DNA of 64,000 bases from Nereocystis luetkeana (taxonomy: Eukaryota; Sar; Phaeophyceae; Laminariales; Laminariaceae). The notes beneath the pieces are model-generated. The model was given only the letters and a program-made list of their open reading frames with translations. It had not been told where the DNA came from and did not search any database. Location of the stretch: positions 8,734,313 to 8,798,312 of the forward strand of contig JARUPZ010000003.1 of assembly GCA_031213475.1 (NCBI GenBank). Reading direction: 5' to 3'. Each line of letters begins with the position of its first letter. Position 1 is the first letter of the stretch. The translations under genes were made by a program, and so were the position numbers. Positions 21,248 to 32,732 of this stretch are shown here, piece by piece.

Positions 21248-23681
21248 GGCGCTGTGTGGGGATGAGTTTACCGCCTGATTTCCACGTAATCTTTTTCCTT
21301 GCGCACTTGCTCTGTTCCTCTCGCGCAGGCCTCTCGATCCCCGTCTCTACCTACTCCTGCCTTTGTTCCCTCTCTACCGGTGCGGGCCAAACCTGAACAA
21401 AATCTCAAAAACAAAGTCTCCCATTCCCCTAAACAGTAAAGCTTCAATATAGTTGAACTCTCCTTCTTCTTCTTGCAAAGGAAAGAGAAGAGAGAGACAA
21501 GCAGCACATCGTCTTCGACGCTGATACAAGGACACGGAATCATGGAAACCGCACCGAGCGAGACGGTCCCCGTGTACTTCTGTCATGTTTGCATGTGAGT
21601 GTGCCAAACGGCCCCCTTTCGTACCGATTGGCGAGCGCCCCGGGAAACAACCACACCCTTTTTTTTCGTATTTGTATTTTTGGTCCATCATCATCGTCGT
21701 TTTCGTCGAACGCACAAACGCGTGCACAACAGGCGCAGCAGTAGTCTAGAAATAAGGGGGAAAGGCTGATATTGATGCCGCGAGAGAATGCAAGGCTCGA
21801 CTCGTACCTCGCCCCGATTGGGAAGCGGCCGACCCATCGACCCACCCTACCCGATAACGTACCCGGCCTCGAGCTGGAGAGGGGGGCAATTGAACAGATG
21901 TTAGTGGCCCATCGATCGGGGAAACAGATATCATTGCGGCACAAAAAGCAACATACAACTTAAAAGCAGCAGTTTATAAACGACTGCAACATCAAATCGG
22001 CGGCTACGAATGAAAAACGGATACCAGGTATGATATTCGAAGTCAGCACTCGATGTACGAGTACGTACGGCAGCAGCAGCAGTACGAGCACAAGGCACCT
22101 GGCACGCTACGAACCGTTTGCCATCGTACCAGGTGCATAACATACCGAGTCTACGCACGGCTGTATACAGCAGTAAACCTGCTCGGCGGCTGTACGGCAG
22201 CAGGATGTACGTTGCCTGCTGGTTGTATACCTGGGTACCTAAATATCATACCAAGGTACAGTAGTACCTGGTACCTGGTATGTTACGTACCAGTACAAAA
22301 TTGAAAATTGCGATTCGCGATTGGATGATCAAATTGCGATTTGGAATGGTCAGATTTCTCGAGTTTTTCCTTTTTATTTCCTTTCAATTTCAATTTTCTG
22401 TTCGTGACGAAGAACTGGTGCGCACTCGTATGATACTGCTGTACTGCTGTACTGCTGTACGAGTACGCACAAGTTTTGCAACACACGAAGCACGAAGCAC
22501 CGCAGGACGCGGGATACCTTTCCCCGGGCGCGCTCGTATGTTCGCATGTACGTATGTATTATACAGCGTATTGGAAGAAGGCAACGAAGGAGCAGTGGAG
22601 CGCAGACAAACCACCGTCTTGAAGTCTTAACCCGACCTTCCCTCGTCGCGGACGCACGGTTTTGGTGCGCACGCCATTAGTAGATGAGCAGCTGCGGTCG
22701 GGCGATGCATGCATGGACTCTGTACGCCAGGTACATAATGGTGCAGTATACGTATGGCCTCCTAAACTTGGAGAATGTGAGCGTTTTCAGCGTATTCGTA
22801 TCACAGAGACCAGCGTCTTTCCAAAGCTTGGTCTTTGGTCCGTTGTTTCGTTGTTTCGTTGTTTCGTCGTTCCCTCTTTGTTTTCCACGATGTTGCTGGG
22901 TTTCTTGTGGTACGGGTTTACACCTAAAGATATGTTGAGATGACGTGCATTCAAAATATAAACCAAGTTGGTGATTTTCTGCAACAAATACCTTTTATGT
23001 AAAAAAAAAAAAAAAAACACGTGAGCGGAAATTACAAAGGTTTGTCGGAACTTGTAGTACATTCAGTTTTACTTGTATATAATGGCTCGATGTCTTTATT
23101 GCCGGTACTCGATTACTTTGAGAGCCATACGTACAAGTGTCTCGCTACAAAGAGTTCTAAAGGTTGATGGGCTGTGATTCGTGCGCCAGGTCCACGCGTA
23201 CAGCTTTGGAGCACGTAGCATAGGTCGTACGAAGTGCATTTGCCAGCGCGGAGAACGAGCCCCCTCGCAAACAGAAGGATAACGCACATTTTAGATGAGA
23301 GGACTGGCGAGGTTATGATCTTTCCTCTTCACTCCCACCGAGCCCCCGCTGGCTGAGGCCACATGCGCTAGACATGTTTTATGTAGTTTACTGCAAACTT
23401 CTGCAAGTGTTTCTGAACTTTGTTGCCACATCAGGCCACCTTCTACAGTCCAAAGGCCGGTACTGCTGGACGTGTAACTTTCGTATACTGCTGTCCATGT
23501 GTAGCTGGTGCTGTTTTCGCCTCGTCGTCCGAACGGGTTTTATGCGATGGGGGTGAGGAAAGAATGGCGGAGTGATGTGAGGTGCGGGGTAGTGTGGGGT
23601 GAGATATCGAGGAAATGACGTTTATCGTTTCTATGACACAAAGTATCTCAAACGAAAGACCATCTCTTATGGTTCGCCTTA
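21248..23681. other. Promoter-side intergenic region
   Basis: Lies 5' of the 620-residue gene. No other gene is supported. It carries TACCAGGTA (22022), two TACCTGGTA sharing a TA (22265-22280), TACAGTAGTA (22257) sharing a TA with them, TACAGCAGTA (22166), and three TACTGCTGTA in a row each sharing a TA (22434-22459). It holds the densest cluster of these motifs in the window. Confidence 0.5.
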
Positions 23682-25589
23682 GGCCACTTATTATGCAGTC
23701 GGAAACCAAAATTGAAAAAGCCGGCTTCCGATCGGAGACATTTTTTTTTTCATTGTTATGCAGTTGAAAAGGCGCCTTTTCAATCCAATATTGTTCGAGT
23801 ATGGTTTCCGACTGGACCAGACAGTCGAAAAACTGATATATTCGATCCAACTCGCCAGTCGGATTCATGCATCGAAAATGTTAGAAAGCCCCGCCGCATA
23901 CTCGTACGAGTATCACACACCCACGCAACAACACGACATACGACATACGACACGACCCCACTCCACAACACCGGCGACGCTGGCTTGGCTGCCGTCACGT
24001 CTGCTGCTGCTCGGCGCAAGTGAGCGTAATACATCCTTGTATACGCCCGTCAGCAGTACGTGACAGCACCCGATGGCTGCAGTGCGCGGTACCAATGACC
24101 TTTTGCCAACTACCGTGCTGGCTGAAGCTTTGGCGACTCTCGAAGAACCCCAGCGCCGCGATGGCCTCGATGACGAGATGGAGGAGGACGCCCCGCGTGC
24201 GAAGCTCACACGCCTCTTGAGGAAGAAGCGAGACATCGGCATGCATGTGTGGCTGGGGGCAGCTGCTGGAAGATGAAGACCTGTCTGACCCCGCGAGCAT
24301 AACGGCGAAGCAGTTTCGAACCGACTTCCGCCTGCCCTACGTACCCCTTTTTCTTGAAGTTATTAATAGTCAATAGAGTGTTTGCGATAGAGGTAAAAAA
24401 AAAAAAAACTTTACTTGCGCTAAAAAAAGTGAATTCCCTTCCCTTCCTGATTTCGGTGTGTTTGCGAGTAAGGTAAATCAAATCCTGCAGGCGACGCCTC
24501 CGAAAATAAGAAGGGAAGGGGGGAGGTGAGGCAAACGCGCCAAAAAAAAGAACGAAAAACTAAAAAACAGCTTGGGAGTAGCGACGGCGGCCCAGCAGCG
24601 TTTCGGCGGTAGAGTTGACAGCGGTGCCACCACTGCCAGCCCACGACTGCAAGCAGCAGCACAGCAAGCGGCAGCTAGCAAGCGCTAGCCGCAGCTAGAG
24701 GCAGCTTGAGCAACAAAAATAAACAGCGTCAGCACCAGCACCAGCAAGCACCAGCACCAGCCAGCTTCCCTTTTTGGATTGCCTGCTGCTGCTGCTGCTG
24801 CTGCTGCTGCGCTCAGCCTACGCACGCCACAGCGCCGGCGGGCTCCGCTCCGCCGCCACTGTCGCGGCAACTGCTGCCGCCGCCGCTGCTGCTGCTGCTG
24901 CTGCTGCAGTGTGGTGGAATCGAAATGATACACGAGCTGTCGCGCTCTGTGCGAGCACGAGTACGAGTACGAGTGTGATGCGAGTCCTTTTTTGGAACGA
25001 AACATCCTCCACGTAGTCACCAAGTAGGCGAAAGCGTGTACCCTACGTAGCAGCGGCGGCGGCCCGCTGGCACAATCCAACGCCGCTCGTGCGCGCTATA
25101 CTCAAGCTACACCTCTCAAGCCTCTGTGCTCCCAGCGGTTGTCGTGATGCGTACAGCAAGCAGCATGGTGGCATGGAAGATGCTCGGTGTTATGATCCTT
25201 CGAGATTTGAGATGATGCGTTTTGCGTCGGGATAATGCTCGGTGCGTGTAGGCCAATGAGACAGAGAGCCAAAAGTTACCGTAACTTTTGATGAAGTCCT
25301 GACTTCGCTGAAGTACTTTTTCGCGTTTTTTTCAGAAATTTACCTCAAAAAGTTACCTCGGGAGAATGTTTGGAGAAGTAAAAGTAAAAAATAAATAAAT
25401 CGCAAACACTCAAATGTCAATCTATCGAAAGTCATTCACTTACCACAAACGTCACCAGAAAAAACACAAAAACTGCTTATTCGATCCGACGGACGAAAGG
25501 AAGGGTAGCTATTCACAATCCAGTCGGAAAAACATACTATGGAAACCGGCTTTTTCTGTCCTAGTTTCCGACTGCATAAACAATTGACC
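23682..25589 (+). mobile_element. PIF/Harbinger-type element, copy 1 (interrupted)
   Basis: Ends GGCCACTTATTATGCAGTCGG and, on the right, the complement of GGTCAATTGTTTATGCAGTC. TTA lies on both sides (23679-23681 and 25590-25592); TTA-type duplication is typical of PIF/Harbinger. Without the nested insertion at 24378-25411 the element is about 874 bp, nearly the size of copy 2 (877 bp). It encodes only an N-terminal transposase-like piece: MAAVRGTNDLLP from 24073, and in another frame DEDLSDPASITAKQFRTDF near 24270-24350. A non-autonomous derivative, probably immobile. Confidence 0.7.
24378..25411. mobile_element. Nested ~1 kb insertion with 13-bp inverted ends
   Basis: Begins GAGTGTTTGCGAT and ends ATCGCAAACACTC. 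It splits the Harbinger-type element at a point where copy 2 is continuous. GTCAAT occurs on both sides, suggesting a target duplication of 6-8 bp; the exact edges are uncertain by a few bases. Inside are CTG/CAG-type triplet arrays (24784-24811, 24885-24908), CAGCA-rich sequence and a palindrome AAAAGTTACCGTAACTTTT near 25273. No transposase is seen. The duplication length would fit hAT-like insertion, but this is inference. Confidence 0.6.
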
Positions 25590-26670
25590 TTAGGGCCTAT
25601 CTCAACGGGAAAAATTTCGTGATTCTCCGCCAATAGTTTTTCGTTTGAGTTGATTTGCATTCGATTGGTCGAAAAGTAATTCACCAAGCAGGCATTTTGA
25701 CTCTTGATTCGAATAAAACGATAAAAACGAGTTCGAGAAGAAGTCTTTTGGGATTCTTGTTGCTCTTCGTGTTGTTCAATTTGGGGAGTTTGTTCAACTC
25801 GACGTGGCATGTCCCTGAAACCGAAGCGAGCCACGCAAACTTGAGCCGTGTCGTCGACTGCTTCACGGGTAAGATCCACCATTCCCGAGAGACAGGGCTA
25901 CCGGAGCAGCCGCAGCGCGAGGTCGGACAGCCCCTAGCACGGAGTAGAGCATCCGCGTTGCCTCAAAAATTCACAACGCCGTCGCAAACCCAGTTTTTTA
26001 TATTTTGGCCTCACAAACCACGCGAGCACCGACCAGGTCACGACTTCGCTCACACGTTCAATCGCTGTATCAGTGTCGCTGCTGCCTGCGTGGGACTTCG
26101 GGCCTGCGCCAGCCACTCAAGACGTCGCAAGAGCGATAGCCTCTTCGGCAGTGCCGGCTGAAACAATCGGCCGCTGGCCGCGGCGCGCCGGGGAGGACGC
26201 GGGCCGTCGCTCGCCTCGTTGGTTGCCCTCGGGTGTTCGTTGACGCTTGTGCGTTATTCGATAAGTTTTGAATACGCTATTCCTCGATAGAACCCAAAGG
26301 CATATCTCCCACGAAATTCTATTCAAATCAAATCAAGTTAATATTTTCCAATTCGATTATCATGAATAAGGGTTTTCGTCAAGACGGGCCCTTACCATCT
26401 ATCACCCGCCGTCAGCGAATCACGTACCGGTTTCGCCTTGTAATACGACCAAGTTTATTACACGCCGTTAACGACGAGCGATTGGCGGCGGATAATTACC
26501 CGGAATGGCCCGCAAGAGCAGCGAGCGCTGGCTACCAACCGGCAAACGAGCTATTCAGTGAATGCCTCCCTCTCTCCACTTTCCGTGGCCGCCCTCGCGC
26601 TCTCGCTTCCATCCCCCGATCGCTTCACGATGGCGACCTACCCCTTCTCTGATCGACTGCTTTTTCAACG
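25590..26670. other. Intergenic, no gene seen
   Basis: An open frame at 25655-26161 and its antisense partner have no domain. Nothing else is recognised before the foldback units that start at 26671. Confidence 0.4.
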
Positions 26671-26941
26671 AGGGCTGTTTTTTAGGTTTATTTCAGTATT
26701 TTCACGAAATTTCGATATTTGTCGGTTTTTTCCTATCTGTAGCAAAATACCGAAATTTCGGGAAAATACTGAAAAAAAATGAAAAACACTTCCTCGTTAA
26801 AATTGAGGGCTGTTTTTTTAGGTTTATTTCAGTATTTTCACAAAATTTCGGTATTTGTCGGTTTTTTCCTTTATAGGAAAATACCGAACTTTCGGGAAAA
26901 TACTGAAAAAAAAACTGCAAAAACACTCCTCGTTAAGATTG
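26671..26941 (+). repeat. Two tandem foldback units (135 and 136 bp)
   Basis: Units 26671-26805 and 26806-26941 are direct copies. Each folds on itself: TTTCAGTATTTTCncnAAAT faces ATTTCGGGAAAATACTGAAA, enclosing GTCGGTTTTTTCC. The ends ACGAGGGCTGTTTTT and AAAACACTTCCTCGT are also roughly complementary, so each unit may be a small transposon duplicated head to tail. Confidence 0.8.
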
Positions 26942-27390
26942 ACCCCAAGTTACAATAGTTCTACCCAGCATTTGTAGGGGTCGGAAAACGGTCGGCACTG
27001 GTGTTGACGGACGGGCGCTCGGCATCGCGCCGCATACGAGCAAGTCAAATCACACGGCGTCTTTTATTTTGTACCGATGACTTCACTGGTAAAAAAGTGT
27101 GCGTTGGCGGGCGGTAGCACATGTCTCGGTCCTGTTGCTCTCTTCCCTCAGGGCAAAGCCCCGTGGGCTGCTTGCTTATCGGTACGTGACACTTTTTTTC
27201 CGATTTTTTTTCCTTTGTTTCCTTCGATTTTTCTCAATTTGTAGAATGTGTATGCGGTTCTTGTCGTATCAGGTTTTTGATGGCATCACATTGGGTTGTC
27301 TACTCTGATTGCTGCATACCATTAACGATGTGCAGCAGTAGTATCTCTAGCTGTGTTGTGGTGTTGTGACCGCAGCAGTAGAGCTTGTAT
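26942..27390. other. Intergenic, nothing recognised
   Basis: No domain-bearing frame. The sequence is T-rich from 27190 to 27245. Confidence 0.4.
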
Positions 27391-27670
27391 CTCCAAAGGA
27401 TCGAAGAATCGGCACGGATACTGGTTTTGCTGGATGTCGATGGGTAGAAAGAACGGTGTATTGTGAAAAGCGCACCGAACGTGTTGCACGGGGGAATACT
27501 GCTGTGCCAGAATACGGTTATGTAGGGGCATGGGGGAGTAGAGAGGTTGTCATTTAAGAGGCTGTCTCGAGGGAGAAAAATCTTCGTGTGTTTTCACACT
27601 TGACCGTTGTTTCTACCCGTCGACATCCAGCACAACCTGTGTCCGTGCCGGTTCTTCAATCCTAGAAGAG
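27391..27670. repeat. Foldback with ~70-bp arms
   Basis: The left arm, about 27391-27457 (…GGCACGGATACTGG…GCTGGATGTCGATGGGTAG…), is the imperfect reverse complement of 27602-27670 (CTACCCGTCGACATCCAGC…GTCCGTGCCGGTTC…). The loop is about 145 bases. No coding frame crosses it. It is probably a foldback transposon or a transposon pair in inverted orientation. Confidence 0.75.
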
Positions 27671-28564
27671 ACAAAAGTTCCGTCATCACAAAACTACGAA
27701 ATAGATACTACATTGCTATGCAGTGAGCAGAGTAGGCAATGCAATGCTATACCGTCGTGCTGGATACAACAATTACGCCATACACATTCTACAAACAAGA
27801 GAAAAATCGAAAGGAGCAAAGCAAAGCAAGAAACGAGCATGTCTCGGGCCCCAGAAGAAGAGTGGCAAGCAAGACGGATACAAGCAAAGTAGTCCGTGGC
27901 ACCACATGCAAACGGAGGATGACTGCGAACCTAAGGATATGACGTGCAAAGCGAAGCACGAAGAACGGAACGAAAAGCCCCCTCCAGGCAGCCGCAGCAC
28001 TTCGTGGTACGAGTAGCATGGACAGGTTCTACCTACTAGTCGGTCTGGTGCCTTGCTATACTGCCTGCATTCTCCTGCTTTCGTCAGCCGTGCCCCATCC
28101 CCGGAGAGGGTGCGTCAGAAAATGCTAACACGAACGAAACGGGCTCATCATCCACACGCGTCATCCACCCACGAACCAAGCGTTCCTTTCATGAGGGCAG
28201 GAAGGACGACAGATACGTACAAGTAATGAAAAATAATGAAAAATGAAGAATACACTACGAAAAAGAAAAAATACACAATGAAAATCGAATGTACCAAACA
28301 AAATAAGAAATTTCATGTATCCAAGGACGGAAAGTACAAGTCAATAAGCGCGACCGCAACAAGGAAAGTAAGAGAAACATTAGGGTAGCGCGGACAGCAG
28401 AATGTACACAATGGCAAAGCATCGCTCATCAAAGCAGCTCGGTTCTGTCCCGTTTCTACATCGGCCTGCCCTCGAACGCGCGCGGGACTCGCATGGCACT
28501 CCCGGTGTTGTTCAGCGCAACTGCTGTTGCTGTTGCTGTTGCGGTTGCGGTTGCGGTTGCGGTT

Positions 28565-28616
<52 letters not shown>

Positions 28617-29038
28617 TGTTTTGTTTGTTGTTTTCTGTGTCGGCTGGTGACCTTGGTGTGTCATGATTGGTGAAAAATTAAGGGCGTTGCCGGTCCTGGT
28701 TTGTTTTTTTCTCCGGAGATATCTCAATCGGCGGTCGAGGAATCGGCTTCGGCCAGCTCGAAAAGGGGCCCCTATATCCTGATGCGGTGCCCAAGTAGCA
28801 ACTCGCATTCGCTCCTACCGATTTACGCGCACACGATGATGCGGTTGTTAGTCCGACCAGCCACAACAGCAGTCAATAGGATGGCGTGAGCGAGGGAGGG
28901 GAGAGGAGGGGTGGGAGGGTGAATGTCGTTGTGGGGTTATGCCGTGAAGACGATGGCTACTGGCGGGTTTCGCAAGGGTACAGCACGGTTTATCTATCAT
29001 GCTGCTATACTAGTAGGTAGGTGCATACGGGTCCTTAA
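27671..29038. other. Intergenic with triplet and hexamer arrays
   Basis: No gene is supported. It contains a (TGCGGT)n stretch at about 28539-28570 running into (CTG)n at 28580-28611. Cys-rich and Gln-rich frames over this array are repeat translations. Confidence 0.45.
28539..28611 (+). repeat. (GCGGTT)n plus (CTG)n compound microsatellite
   Basis: About five TGCGGT hexamers grade through CTGTTG into roughly ten CTG units. The gradation suggests a single array that has diverged from one side. Confidence 0.9.
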
Positions 29039-29127
29039 CCCTTTTAGAAGCGCAGTCCCGTTTTTGCGACAAGCCAGTCACATTTCAAGTAGTTTGTCCC
29101 CAAAACGGGACAGCGGCTCTAAAGGGG
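29039..29127 (+). mobile_element. piggyBac-like MITE, copy 3
   Basis: CCCTTTTAGAAGCGCAGTCC faces GGGACAGCGGCTCTAAAGGGG. The left flank is TTAA (29035-29038); the right flank TGAG is presumably a decayed TTAA. It lies 17 bp from Stowaway-like copy D. Confidence 0.8.
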
Positions 29128-29144
29128 TGAGTAACTTTGAGTTG

Positions 29145-29258
29145 TTACGGGGGGCCGTAGTAGATGGGATCCAATCTTGTTAGTGACTGTAGTAAAGATA
29201 GGGAAATATACTTGTTTTTGTTTGTACCGTAGATCCTATTGACTATGGCCCACCGTAA
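29145..29258 (-). mobile_element. Stowaway-like MITE, copy D (inverted)
   Basis: Inverted ends TTACGGGGGGCCGTAGTAGA and the complement of TTACGGTGGGCCATAGTCAA. The interior matches the other copies when read on the minus strand. TA follows on the right. It is the most diverged copy. Confidence 0.75.
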
Positions 29259-29479
29259 TATAAACAGTGTGCATTACCAGTATATTGCTTTTAGGAGACG
29301 ATGTATTAATGCATACATACGTACTCTTTTGAAGGGAGGGGTTTGTTTCATGTACGAGGCACACAGTAGTGGTAGGTGGACAACAGGGAAATCAGTTTCT
29401 TTCACGTCATCGCATTTTGGCAGCCTCATTATGTGATAGGTGTTGGTCTAGGTAAACGGCATTGCGCAGTGCCTCTGTC

Positions 29480-29545
29480 ACTCGCACGACGATCAATATG
29501 AATACCTCGTACGACGATCAATATGAATACGAAGTGTTGCTATTT
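29480..29545 (+). repeat. Short direct repeat
   Basis: The 20-base word ACGACGATCAATATGAATAC occurs twice, 27 bases apart. No other structure is visible. Confidence 0.7.
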
Positions 29546-29655
29546 ATAGTTCTCCTTTTACCAACGTCGCTACTATTAATAGTACTCTGCTGTAGTAGGC
29601 CATACTAGGTGTACTAATAGTTGTACTGTTGGTCCCCCACTGGATGCCCTATTTA

Positions 29656-29744
29656 CCCTTTTAATACCGCAGTCCCGTTTTGGGAACAAACTACTTGAAG
29701 TTTGAGTGGATTGTCCCCAAAACGGGACTGCGGTTCTAAAAGGG
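29656..29744 (+). mobile_element. piggyBac-like MITE, copy 4
   Basis: CCCTTTTAATACCGCAGTCC faces GGACTGCGGTTCTAAAAGGG. The flanks are TTTA and TTAA, so one duplication base has changed. Very similar to copy 2. Confidence 0.85.
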
Positions 29745-29862
29745 TTAATAGCTGCACTGAAAACACGGTATCCCAGTCACAGCGACACTTTGTACGAGTA
29801 CGATATGTTGCTACATACCTGGTACATGGCTTTTATTCAAAGACAACTCGTGTACGTGGTAA

Positions 29863-30739
29863 GGCCAATTCTCATGCAGTCGGAAACTAGGATGGGAAAA
29901 GCCGGTTTACGATCGGTTGTTTTTCCGACTGGATTGTGAATAGCTACCCTTCTTGTCGTCGGTCGGATCGAATAAGCAGTTTTTGTGCTTTTTCTGGAGA
30001 CGTTTGATGTAAGTGAATGACTTTCAAGTGATTGACAGTTAATATGCACAACTCCAAGAAAAAAGGGTACGCGGGGCAGGCGGAAGTCGGTTCGAAACTG
30101 CTTCGCCGTAGTGCTCGTTGGGTCAGAGAGGTCTTCATCCTCCAGCAGCTTCGCCCAACCATGCATACATGCTGATGTCTCGCTTCTTCCTCAAACAGCG
30201 TGTGAGCTTCGCACGCGGGGCGTTCTCCTTCATCTCATCCTCGATGCCATCGCGGCGCTGGATTTCTTCGAGAGTCGCCAAACCTTCAGCCAGCGCAGCA
30301 GTTGGCAAAATGTCATTGGTACCGCGCACTGCGGCCATCGGGTGCTGTCACGTGCTGCTGATGGGCGTAGATAAGGGTGTATAACGCTGACTCGCGCCTA
30401 GCAGCAGCAGACGTGACAGCCGCCAAACCCGCGTCTCCGGTGTTGTGGTGTGGGGTGGTGTCGTATCATACTATGTCGTGTTGTTGCGTGGGTGTGTGAT
30501 ACTCGTAACGAGTATGCGGCGGGGCTTTCTAACATCTTCGATGCATGAATCCGACTGGCGAGTTGGATCGAATATATCAGTTGTTTCGACTCTCTGGTCC
30601 AGTTGGATGGATAATCATAATCGAAAAATCTTGGATTGAAAAGGCGCTTTTTCACCTGCGTAAGAATGCCATTTTTTTTTGTCTTCGATTGGAAACCGCA
30701 TTTCTCAATTCTGGTTTTCCGACTGCAGAAGTAGTGGCC
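29863..30739 (-). mobile_element. PIF/Harbinger-type element, copy 2
   Basis: An 877-bp uninterrupted relative of 23682-25589 in opposite orientation. Its ends are GGCCAATTCTCATGCAGTCGG and the complement of GGCCACTACTTCTGCAGTCGG. It carries the same transposase-like N-terminal piece on the minus strand (30338 to about 30050): MAAVRGTNDILP, then in a second frame DEDLSDPTSTTAKQFRTDF. The frame change within the coding remnant is shared by both copies. Flanking triplets (TAA, TCT) do not match. Confidence 0.7.
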
Positions 30740-31050
30740 TCTGTAAGAGCGAACCTAAAAGAGCCTACCAATGACAATCGTGCCTCTTTCAGACAATTCC
30801 TCGACGTTATTTTTCTCGCCGTGCCGTGCCACGCCCTACCACACCCTGCCGCTTGTTACGTCTTGGTCAACAGGAGCCGCGTGGGCGTAACCAAGACGTC
30901 GGCGCAAGAGCTGGAGTGCCTGCGAGTGAGTCCTGACTAAGAATTTAGAGGGGTAGCGAGCACGCTGAAAGGAAGGAAGGACATACAGTAGTATCTCTGA
31001 TATTGGTGCAAGTAATGTTATCTGATACTTCTACCATCGCTGCCACCGCA

Positions 31051-31104
<54 letters not shown>

Positions 31105-31105
31105 A
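31051..31105 (+). repeat. (CTG)n microsatellite
   Basis: About 18 uninterrupted CTG units, preceded by CCGCAG and followed by CTACCACTACCG. Confidence 0.95.
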
Positions 31106-31689
31106 CCACTACCGCTACTCCTATTATAATTTCACGACGAAAACGCTAGGAAAGACGCTCGTAGGCGTTCCCTGTTGCTAGAGTGTCGTTCGAGGCGACT
31201 TGCCGTATACCTCGTGTACAGGAAAGGACCGAAACGTTCAGCCGTAAACTCAAATCGCAAAGTACATGCAGCGCAAACCCCGAAACATGAAGGGATGCGC
31301 GCGGAGGTCATATGCACGAGCGCACACGGCGCGGAACGTTTCAACGCTTGCGCTTATGTTGTTGTCCTCTATACCTGGTGCAGCCGGGGGGGGGGGGGGG
31401 GGGGGGGGGCGGGGGGGGGTCACTGTTTCAAGAGCTATCGCCTGCTTCGTGTGGCTCATGCTGGAATAATGATAGGTGTCCCTTCCTTTTCACGCCTCAA
31501 GCCCCACGGGTGTCAGTCACTACCGTGTGAATCATACGGGCGGAAATATAAGGATTGTTGAGGCATATCGATGAACACCAGGCTGTCCCTGTATTTCCTC
31601 CCAGGTGGTCTGATAGCCCACCCCCTACTTGGGCGAATTTCCGAGCCGAGTCTCCCTCCAAAGCAGGGGGGGGGGGGGGGGGGGGGGGG

Positions 31690-31765
31690 GCGTACTCGAT
31701 AGGAGATGTGCATGTACTCGACCTCAAGCATGGCCGCAGTCGTATGACCATAGGAGGAGGGGGGA
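31690..31765 (+). repeat. Dispersed-repeat fragment after a G run
   Basis: A roughly 24-base G run is followed by CGTACTCGATAGGAGATG and GGCCGCAGTCGTATGACCA, the 5' part of the ~270-bp repeat. The match stops at CCATAGG. Confidence 0.65.
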
Positions 31766-32732
31766 AGGAGGGGAAGGTGGGGTGGGGCACACACAACGGA
31801 GGCGGTGTCTTTGGAAAATGATCCCGGCGAGTTATTTCCAAACATAGATTCGTCGCTCGGCGGTTGCGCCTCTTCCCCGTTGTCGAGGTAGTCGGCTTTG
31901 AAATTCGTGCAACGGGGCGGATGGTATCATGCCTGCTAGAAGGGTAAGGGTAATGCACGGGTGTAGTGTATGTTTTGCGCAGGCGGTGCGGGTGTCGGCG
32001 ACCTCAGAACAGGTGCGAGTGCTCTGACCGCCCGCTGACCCCCTCTCCGGGCTTGCTGACGACACAGTTTTTGGTACTATCCCACATCACAGCTGCTATT
32101 CGTCAGTTAGATTCGTCTTGGCCAGAAGTCGCTGGTATCGTACAGATAGACGTTCCTAAAGGGTCGTCGTCCATACCATCGATGCGAGCGAGCGTTGCCT
32201 GTAGCACCTCCGTCATGTCAACCATGGTGTGCTTGTGGGGGTTTGTGTGTGTGCCACCGCTGTGCGTGCCACCGTTGGCTGTGCCGCCGTTTTTTTGCGC
32301 CTCCGTTTTTGGCGTCACCTGCGGGTATCACGATTGCGTGTGAACATCAACATCGTGTATATCGCCATCATGCATGTCACCGTTGCGTGTGTCGCCGTCA
32401 TGCGTGTCACCGTCGCGTGCGCCACCGGTATGGATGCCACCAATAGTGTGCCGTGCGTTGTTGCGTGCGCCACCGCTTAGTGTTCCCAGCGCGTGTGCCC
32501 CCCCCCCCCCCCCCTACCTGTTTCCCTCATCCACTTACCTGTATCCCCGTCATGTCTTCCTCTCGCCCGCTCTCGCCGCTGATAACTGACCAACCCTCCC
32601 TCCCTCCCTCCCTCCCTCCCTCCCTCCCTCTCCCCGTCCCTCCCTCCCCCCCCTCCCTCCCCCCCCCACCCTCCCTCCCCCCCTCCCTCCCCCCCCACCC
32701 TCCCTCCCTCCCTCCCTCTCTCCCCCTCAAAG

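Larger units (their letters stand above)
30740..32732. other. Region 5' of the visible RING exons
   Basis: This should contain the missing first exon of the RING gene, expected to encode CxxC of an N-terminal zinc ribbon, but I could not find it. It holds (CTG)18 at 31051-31105, TACAGTAGTA at 30984, long G runs at 31387-31418 and 31667-31690, a fragment of the dispersed repeat at 31690-31760, a C run at 32500-32514 and a TCCC array at 32597-32730. Confidence 0.5.
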
